Assembly: GCA_018524725.1 (NCBI GenBank)
Contig: JAEUWP010000486.1
Span: forward strand, 32,135-96,134
DNA length: 64,000 nt
Direction: 5' to 3'
Source: Podaxis mareebaensis
Lineage: Eukaryota > Basidiomycota > Agaricomycetes > Agaricales > Agaricaceae
Under the pieces are notes generated by a model. That model was not told the origin of the DNA. It ran no database searches and saw only the letters and a program-made list of their open reading frames with translations. Below are positions 56,660 to 64,000 of this stretch, piece after piece. Numbering within the stretch: the first letter of the stretch is position 1; every line of letters starts with the position of its first letter. A program made the translations under genes and the position numbers.

Positions 56660-58994
56660 TTACAAGTCCATATCAGGGTGAAGATGTCTGTCAGAAGGGT
56701 CGGAGGAGTAAGAGTCGGGAGATGAAGTGGAACTGGGAACGGGGAAGTTGCCTACTGAAGGCAGTGAGTCAGGAGAGTCCTCATGGAGGAAGATGAGGCT
56801 GCAGTGCGGGGATGATGATGATGATGACGATATGTCAGTGGTGATGTATGGCAGTGGATATGGAGGAGGATCACCAATGGGTTCTTCTGGGTTTGACTTG
56901 TTGATACCTGGAACATTGGAGTCAATGCTGCAGAGGGGTGGAAGCTGAGTATGACAGGGAGGGATGGCCAGAGGCTTGTCGGAGTTAGGATCAACATGAT
57001 AGACTTCTACTTCTTGAAAGTAGAATCCATGGGCGACTTCATATTTGATAATATGTGGGATGACCTCGGGTGGGTACATCATGTAGGGATGGAGGAATAC
57101 AATGGGTTCTCCAGCATAAGGAATCATCTTCCAACCATGGGCCCAGGCAGAGTCAAAGTTGTTATGGATTGTTTGAACATACAACCTGTCAGGATCGAAG
57201 ATGTGAGTGAAGGGAGCATTCTCCCAGGTGATGCATAGTATTTCAGTCATCATGTGGTCAGTCTCATAGAAGAGTGGTCCAGGCATTGGCCAGTCTTTGG
57301 AGAATAAGGAGGCGTGGCCAGGAAGGTGACAATTGGCAAAAGCTTCATTGCAGTAGCGAGTTGAGTCTTTGGCTGGTATACCTGTATCTTGAGTGGTAGA
57401 GTGAGAGGTGTTGGGAAGTCCAAGCTTATGGACTAATGCATGATAGATGACGTTGCAGTGGGAGGTACCAGGCTGGTTCATAACATTATCCCCTTTGTTA
57501 TTAGCGAGTTCCATCTCGCTACTATTATCTGACACTGGTGTCAGGTGAGGGGTAGGCAGTCTAGGATCTTCTGCTTCTGACGTCGGAGAAGGGAGATTCA
57601 TGATGTCTGTCAGCTGTGTGGAGGCGTTCTGATCTCGATGGATGAGGGAGCAAATGTGCATGGTGGCTCTGCTGAGTAGACTGTGTTGTTCTCTGATGGA
57701 TGTGGGGGAGGCCGAAGGTATAGGTGTTGGAGTGCGTGGTCTGCCTGTTTTGGGTGCTGATGATATTGTCAGTGAGGGCAGAGATGGCAGCATCGATGGA
57801 TTGGTGCAATTGTGCACTTGACGGACTTGGGCTTTGGGCATGGCGGGGAAGGTAGGGGGTTCCATTATAGTCCCTAGCTTGTAAAGGTGATTGGGTGAGG
57901 TGACTTCCTCTGTATCGATCAGTACGCAGATACTGCTGGTGTTGATTGGTCCCTTGTGGAAAAGTGCATGAAGGGTGAAGTAATGGAGGAGGTCAGGCTG
58001 GGAGCGGGTGCCTAGGAGGAGTGATAGGTCGGCTAGTAGGGCAGCAGTTGCCCAAATTGGAAATGTCTGGTGGGGAGTCAGGATGTCGTTGTATTCTTTG
58101 ATGCAGAGCCACATAGTGGCTTGCATTGGTAGATCGTGACAGTAGAGCCTCGGTTCATGATGAAACACTAACATCTTGATGATGTCTAATGCTTCCCTGA
58201 ATTGGAGGCAAGAGATGTGGACTTGAAGTTGGGGAAGTCCTGCTATGTAAGGTGTGAGTCTCGTGTAGAGTTGAATTAGATTGTGGTTGTTGATCTGTTC
58301 GTTGGGGAGGTCGGGATAGTGGAGGATTCGAAAGAGAGCTAGTTCAGCTAAGTGCGTTGAGTCATAGACTGACTTTATTGATGAGAAGTTTGGTGGTAGA
58401 GCTTGAGCTCTCGATGTTGCTACGTAGTCGAGGGGAGACGTTGTGGCCAATACAAGCAAGTCGGGCCGTCTCCATTGAGTTTGAAAGTTGAATGAGCATT
58501 CTAGCAGAATGCATGATAGTAGCAATAGTTTCCCTGTAGACATTGCAGTTCTGAACCAAAAGTGGATTCCTTCAAAGAGCAGAGTCCTGGGTGATGGAGT
58601 TAACCCAGTCCAGAGATTCTTGGAGTTGAATGAGTTTGGAGTCAAGGTTGGATACTTCACTAGGGAGGGAAGGTAGTTCGATTGGGGATCTGGTGTTGAT
58701 TGGCCAGATGAATTCCCAGGTTCTGATGTGGGTTGAGTAGACTGGGAGTGGATGGAGTGGGTGTGAAATGATGAAGGGCACGGCATCCTGTGCAATTGTG
58801 GTCATTGTGATGTGTTGTATGGTGAGGTGTTCTGTGAGGGCATTCAGACATTCTTGGAAGGTGGTGGGTGTCTCAATGAGGGATTGGATGTGGTCAGTGT
58901 TACAGCCAGTGCTTGTAGGAGAGTTGGGAGGTAATTGAGTATCTTGCTGAGCTTCAGTTTGAGTGGTGGGTTGTTGGGTGTTGGTGGTTGACAT
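56660..58994 (-). pseudogene. Third ORF of the Gypsy element (accessory protein of unknown function)
   Basis: An ATG at 58994, only 9 nt after the pol stop, opens MSTTNTQQPTTQTEAQ in one frame. It is interrupted by a TGA (58572-58574) and remains coding-like to about 58440 (QNCNVYRETIATIMHSARML). A second frame, open without any stop for 711 codons (58795-56660), carries the convincing continuation from about 58440 (SIKSVYDSTHLAELALFRIL, LHHYPDLP-like ILHYPDLPNEQ, LPMQATMWLCIKEYNDIL, and so on). A single-base indel or frameshift near 58440 would join them. The C-terminus is Ser/Pro-rich and acidic. Extra ORFs after pol are known in some basidiomycete Gypsy elements; the function is unknown and no known domain is visible. 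Confidence 0.6.
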
Positions 58995-59003
58995 CTCCAG
59001 TGG

Positions 59004-62000
59004 CTAGCAAAGTTTGTTCTTCCTTTTATAAGTATTGAGGATTTGCTGTGCATTGGAGAATGTGGACTGCAGTTCCCATGTATTTTCTGAGTGTGGATAC
59101 CCAGTCCACTTGACTAGGAATTCGAGGCGGTTGCACAGTCATCGATGATTCAGGATTGCTTCAACTTCATAGTGTTCTTCATCATTGCACAGTTCTGGTG
59201 CAGGTCACGGGTAGTGTTTGCTGTATAAGTTATTCTCGGTTACAGGAGTCAGTAAGGTGGCATGGAATATGGGGTGAATTCACCATGTTTTGGGTAACTT
59301 TAGTTCGAAGTTGACTGCAGATATCTTCTTGGTGATTTCAAATGGTCCTTCATGTTTCAGGGCGAGTTTTCTTGATTTGACTTGTAATGGAAGGTTGTGG
59401 GTATCTAACCATACTTGGTCTCCTATGGAGTAGGTGGGGAGTCAGTAATTGGCTGTGCATCTTGCCATGATTTGACAAGTGTGGTTGTGGGCTTGAATAG
59501 CGCAGTGGCAGGCTTCCATTAGTCAGTCCATGCAGTTTTCTGCTGATGGATTATTTGTAGGTTCCATCTCAGTTGGAAACACTTTTGGGGTGTAGCCATA
59601 GAGTAGCTGGAATGGAGTCTCGGAGCATCCAGCATGGGGATGATTGTTGTGACAGAATTTGTAGATTGGGAGGTACTTGCTCCATTCATTTGGGTCACTA
59701 GAAGTAGCGATGGTGAGGTAGGTCTCAATTTCTTGATTGAAACATTCAGTGGATCTGTCAGTTTGTGGATGGTAAGCTGTAGAGTAAGTGGGCTTGATAT
59801 TGAGGAGTTTGTACAGTTCTTGCATTGCTTTGGATGCGAATCAGGGGTCTCGATCTGAGATGACTTTATCTGGAAGGCCATATTGTGAAAATAGGCAGTT
59901 GACCAAAATAGAAGCAATGACTTGGCTGTCGGCGGTCTTCGTAGTAGGGGCTAAAATTATCCCCTTCGTTAGGCCATGGTCCACTATGGCCAAAATAGAA
60001 TCATATCCATGGGATGGTGGCAGATCTGTGATGAGATCCATAGAGATTTGTGAAAAGGGTCATGTTGATTGAGGTGCTGGGATCAGTTGGTAAGGCGGCT
60101 TGTCTGGTCATCTAATGATCTTGTGCCATTGGCAGGTTGGGCAGCCTTTAACGTATTCAGTGATGTAGTCTTTCATGGCTGGCCAGTAAATGTATTCGGC
60201 AAGTTTGCATAGTGTTTCAGCTATTCCAGGGTGTCCAGTGGTTTGATGGTTGTGTACCCATTGGAGTAGTCTACAGCGTAGTGATGGCTCGTTGGGAATT
60301 AGGATTCTATTCCCATGCATAGGTAATTCTTGATCTGGGGCATCATCATCATTGGGATCTATCATTTCTCAGTGCTTCTTGATGGCTTGTTTATCATCTT
60401 CTGTAATGATGGTGATCATTGATTGATTGAATACAGTAATATCTCAGTTTTCTGGTTCTTGGGGTGCGTAGTCAGGACATCTTGATAATGTGTCTGCTGG
60501 TCCATTCTTTTGACCAGGGATGTGCTTGATCTTGAGGTTGGGTTGGAAACATTGCATAAATTGTACCCAGCAAACTTGTCGCTTATTGAGGGTCTGTGGT
60601 TCCTTGTAGTGGGACAGGTTTTCATGGTCACTCCAGACAATGATTTTGTGGGGCAATCCTTCGAGGTAGTGGCGCCATGTGCATAGTGTGATAATTATAG
60701 CTAACCATTCAAGTTCTGAGCAATGGTAGTTGCATTCTGTTGGAGTAAAGGCTTTGGAGTGGAAGGCTATTGGGTGACAGATGCCATTTTCATCTTTTTG
60801 GTAAAGTACAGCTCCTGCTGTGTATTGTGATGCATTGGTTTCGATTTCAAAGGGCTTTGATGGGTTGGGTGCGATAAGAATAGGTTGATCTTTGAATTTC
60901 CTTTTGAGTTCATCAAAGGCTTGTTGATGTTCGAGCTTCCATTCAAATTTGACATTCTTGGACATTAATGCATTGAGGGGTGCTGCATGTTTGGAGTAAT
61001 TCCAGATGAAGCATTGGTAGAAGTTGCAAAATCCAATGAATTTTTGGACGTCTCAGGTTGTTCTTGGTGTTGGCCAGTTTTTGATTCCCTTGAGTTTGGT
61101 GGCATTCATTTCAATAGACGTAGGAGTGACTACTGCTCCTAGGTATTCGATGTGTTGTTTTTCAAATTTGCATTTCTTGGGTTTGAGGTATAAGTCGTGT
61201 TTGCATAGAATGTCGAGTACTTCTCGAGTGATCTGTCATAGTTCTTCTCGAGTTTTGGCATGGATGAGAATGTCGTCCATATAGACAAGCACTTGTCCTC
61301 TTCGAATGAGGTGGGCAAATATATGATCCATCATGGATTGGAATGTCACAGGGCTGTTACACATTCCGAAGAACATGACAGTTGGCTCGAATAGTCCTCT
61401 TGGGGTTTTGAAGGCTCCTTTCCATTGGTCGCTATCGCAGATGTGGATGTTGTTGTATCCAGCTCGTACATCAAACTTTGTGAACCATTTCGATCCTTTA
61501 AGCTTGTTGAGCAATGAGGATATGAGAGGGATCAGGTAGGCGTTCTTGATGGTATGAGTGTTAAGGTATCAATAGTCTTGACATGGTCATAGTTTGCCAT
61601 CTTTCTTTCCTATGAAGAAGAAGGGTGATGCCATTGGTGATTCAGATGGGCGAATGTATCCTTTAGCAAGGTCTTCATCAATGAATTTGTCAAGTTCTTG
61701 CATTTCGATGGGTGATAATCGATAAGGTTTGAAGGATTTAGGCTTGAATGAGTCCTTGAGCTCGATCTTGTGATCCCAAGGTCTGCTTGGTGGGAATTGG
61801 GATGCTTTCTTCTTGGAAAATATGTTGAGGTAGTCATGGAACTCTTCTGGAATGACTTTTCGAGGATTGGATTCCTTCTTTTGATCTCTGTATTGTTGTG
61901 TGATTGCTTGTGAGGTGTTTGCTTTGAAGTTGATTTCGAGGAACAATTCTGGTTCCAACATAATATGATTGAGTTCTTCAGTGCTTTCTTCTTCCATAGT

Positions 62001-62485
62001 GTGAAGAAGTTCTTGGTAAATGTAATCTGGGTTGTTGTTTCTCCAGGTAAGGGTTTGTTTTCTCCAGTTGATATCTGGGTTGTGCTTCATGAGCCATGGT
62101 GCTCCTAGAATAATTTTAGGTTTGCCAAGTTTCGTAACTTGTGTTGTGACAGGTGTGATCCAGTTATCGATTTCGATATTGAGTAGGCACTCTTCAGTGG
62201 TTGTTCCTGCTTTATTGATTGATCCATCAGCATTACAGATTTCAATTGGCTTTGGCAAGGGTCTTGTTTTGATGTTCCATTGGTTAATGAGAGTTTCATC
62301 AATAAAGTTTCCTCCTGCTCCTGAGTTGAGCAAAGTAAGTGTGTCGATGGGTTGTTGTCAATCAAGATGAATTCGTGCTGGGAGGTATAAAATTTTGTTG
62401 TGTTGCTGAGTGGTGACTTGGTTGATTGCTTGGGTAGGTTTTCAGTAGTTAGATGGATTTCATGGTCGAGGGTATCCATCGAATG
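59004..62485 (-). pseudogene. Gypsy pol (protease, RT, RNase H, integrase, chromodomain), many stops
   Basis: Protease: LLNSGAGGNFID (62320-62285), with Asn where the family has the catalytic Asp. RT: WDHKIELKD, PMASPFFFIGKKDG, FTKFDVRAGYNNIHI, FGMCNSPVTFQ and the YMDD box VLVYMDDILIH (about 61290), all intact. RNase H: FEIETNASQYTAGAVLYQ, again with Asn for the first active-site Asp, then YHCSELEWLAI and IPGQKNGPADTLSRCP. Integrase: zinc-binding region HNHQTTGHPGI..CPTCQ, core with MDLITDLPPSHGYDSI, ISDRDP and STAYHPQTDRSTECFNQ. Chromodomain: LEFLVKWTGYPHSENTWEL (about 59130-59075). At least 17 in-frame TGA codons occur and many expected Arg are Cys or Trp. The copy cannot be active. Confidence 0.92.
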
Positions 62486-62692
62486 AATATTCGGAGTCGC
62501 TGCTCACGATTTGCGAGTTGCTGGAACTAGATGCAATGCTGGCTAGTCCCTTCTGGTAAAATCCTTTCCTTTCTCTTTTGGGTCTTCTTTGTTGCTTGAC
62601 TCTCCTTCGATATTATTGAGCCTTGATTTTCGATGTTTTCGGAATTGTTTTCCATGTCTGTTTCAGGAATAGGAGGCTCAGTTCTTTGATCT

Positions 62693-63994
62693 TCATTTGT
62701 TAAGCGGGCATGATCGTGCATAGTGCTTTCTGGTCTTGCAGATGAAGCATAAACCTTTGCTTCTGAGTTCGCAGAGTTCTTGGGGTAGGAGGTTGTTAAG
62801 TTCAGCCTCGATTCTTGCTTCGACAATTTGATTAACTTGTTCACTTGAGTAGTAGTCATCATTGGATGATACTTCTGAAGAGTCTTCTTCTGATGACTGT
62901 TCAGATTTGCTATCTGTTCCGTCAATATTATTGAGCTCATTCGTGAGGATGTTGTCAATGTCCATGGGACTGTATCCTGGGGGGTTACAAGTTGTTTGAG
63001 ACAGTGTATATGCTTGGAAGTTGTAGCTTTTGCTTGAAATACGAGATTTTGAATGTTTCTTGTGATGGGAGTTTGAGTAGTGTTGGTACAAATTTCTCAG
63101 GCGATCAGTAAACAATTGAAAGTGTGCCAGTCCTCCTGTGCAGCAGGCTGCTGTGTAGACAGCTTCAGGGTCATTTTCAGTGGGGCTTTGGTTAATGATG
63201 CCTTTGCGGTAATACGGGTCCAGTCCTTTAAGGAATAATGCGACTTTGGTCTCATTATGACTAATGCCTGCTGAGGTGTATAGGCTCTTGAACTAGTTGA
63301 TATATTCTTCGATTGGTCTTCTGTTCTGTTTGAGGTGCATGAGGTGATTGATGCTGACAACAGTGGTAGAGGCTTGTTTAAATGAGTTGTCCAGCTCGGT
63401 GAAGAATTGTGCCAGGGTCTGTGTTGTGTTAAAGGTATTTCCATTGGTATGGGAGGTGACATAGGCTTCTTTCCATGTGGTGGCCAGTCCTCACATGTTG
63501 AGGAGGGTGAACATGATCTTAGCAGAGTTGGAGGAGAGATTGGTCAGTTGGCATGCATAGTAAATTTGTAAGTCTCTCTTCCATCGTGGGTAGTTGGAGG
63601 GGTCTCCATAGAATGGTTCAGGCTTCTCGACCTTTGGGTTGTGTGTGTTTGACATGGTGGAATGTACTGACTGAGGTGATTGGGCTCTGGAGGCTGTATC
63701 AGGATACAGGGTAGTCGGATTGTACAGGTCTGGTCCATATGTGTTGATGAGGTTGTTGAGGATGCTTTCAGTGGGTGAGGTAGTTCGAATGTAGAGCTGT
63801 TGTTCTGGTGGGAATGAGTTGTACCAGTTTTGTTGCACTGGGGTGAGGATGAGTGGATGGAGCATTGGTTCCTCAGGGGATTCTGATTGCTGGCTTCCTG
63901 AGTGGTATGAGTGTTCTGACTCGGTGTTGATGTGCTCGGGATCTCCTCTGTGTTGAAGGAGGGGGTTCAGCTGGGTAGATTGTTCTGGTGTCAT
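62693..63994 (-). pseudogene. Gypsy gag, broken
   Basis: ATG at 63994 (MTPEQSTQLNPLLQHRG), capsid part EPFYGDPSNYPRWKRDLQIYYACQL, a TGA stop at 63488, then TTWKEAYVTSHTNGNTF and QNRRPIEEYI, one TAG near 63293, and a zinc knuckle CFICKTRKHYARSC (62738-62697). The product would form the capsid and bind the RNA. It is related in layout but not closely similar to the plus-strand gag at 54493. Confidence 0.85.
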
Positions 63995-64000
63995 AGCTGC

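Larger units (their letters stand above)
56660..64000 (-). mobile_element. Decayed Ty3/Gypsy chromovirus (5' end beyond window)
   Basis: On the minus strand the order is gag (from 63994), protease, reverse transcriptase, RNase H, integrase and chromodomain (to 59004), then an extra ORF (58994-56660). Protease before RT and integrase last is the Ty3/Gypsy order, and the chromodomain at the integrase end marks a chromovirus. The primer-binding site and 5' LTR would be to the right of 64000. At least 17 TGA stops break pol. Confidence 0.92.

Noticed and set aside
56116..56660. Possible LTR beginning TGTTAGGCTGG and ending near TTTACA
   Set aside because: No second copy in the window, and the candidate polypurine tract lies on the wrong side of it; boundaries cannot be supported.
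59004..62485. Genetic recoding of TGA as arginine in the retroelement
   Set aside because: CGA codons coexist nearby, Arg to Cys and Arg to Trp changes of the same kind occur, catalytic residues are lost, and host genes end with ordinary TGA stops. Deamination explains all of it.

Overview
The window is nuclear DNA of a filamentous basidiomycete, most probably an Agaricomycete. Most recognisable genes are cut by many short GT-AG introns, commonly about 50-60 nt. Gene families typical of mushroom-forming fungi are present: F-box/leucine-rich proteins, tetraspan membrane proteins, a HET-domain protein and a single-TM cell-surface protein. The housekeeping proteins (ATG1, RPC40, SFM1, RPL34, PIG-F/GPI11, TOF1, PBDC1) are clearly fungal or pan-eukaryotic. 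The species cannot be named from this sequence. Exon joins were inferred by eye from splice consensus, reading phase and family conservation; genes whose phases close exactly are marked as such.

Layout. 1-7.5 kb: a partial surface membrane protein, an F-box protein, and a tightly divergent pair, RPC40 (shared Pol I/III subunit) and SFM1 (protein arginine methyltransferase), with start codons only 48 bp apart. 7.7-15.1 kb: autophagy kinase ATG1, an intron-containing tRNA-Ala(CGC), and a divergent pair of paralogous four-TM proteins. 16-20 kb: two tandem F-box paralogues. 22-29.5 kb: a multi-TM protein of an unnamed family, ribosomal protein L34, the GPI-anchor protein PIG-F/GPI11 and a PHO13-type HAD phosphatase. 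31.8-45.8 kb: a small bZIP factor, replication-fork protector TOF1/SWI1, a SANT protein like the ZZZ3 SANT region, PBDC1, a small tetraspan protein and two conserved-looking proteins of unknown function. Long stretches around 1.0-3.1, 20.0-22.1, 24.0-26.9, 29.5-31.8 and 33.0-34.7 kb hold no gene I can support.

From 46 kb the character changes to accessory DNA: a HET-domain gene, a broken fragment of an APSES/KilA-N transcription factor, and a PD-(D/E)XK nuclease-like gene. From about 50.2 kb the DNA becomes visibly poor in CpG. This block holds tandem repeats and a decayed plus-strand gag-like ORF. From 56.66 kb to the right edge lies a decayed Ty3/Gypsy chromovirus on the minus strand (gag, protease, RT, RNase H, integrase, chromodomain, and an extra ORF after pol). 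Its 5' end lies beyond the window.

The most striking observation is how the retroelement decayed. Nearly every in-frame stop is TGA where arginine is expected (CGA to TGA). Protease and RNase H have each lost an active-site Asp through CpG to CpA changes, and copies of a nearby 27-bp tandem repeat differ mainly at their CpG sites. This is a strong footprint of methyl-CpG deamination, or a RIP-like process aimed at CpG. No CRISPR array, bacterial operon or wholly new multi-gene system was found. The best candidate for novel biology is the 46-50 kb non-self-recognition-like island at the edge of the methylation-scarred repeat block.
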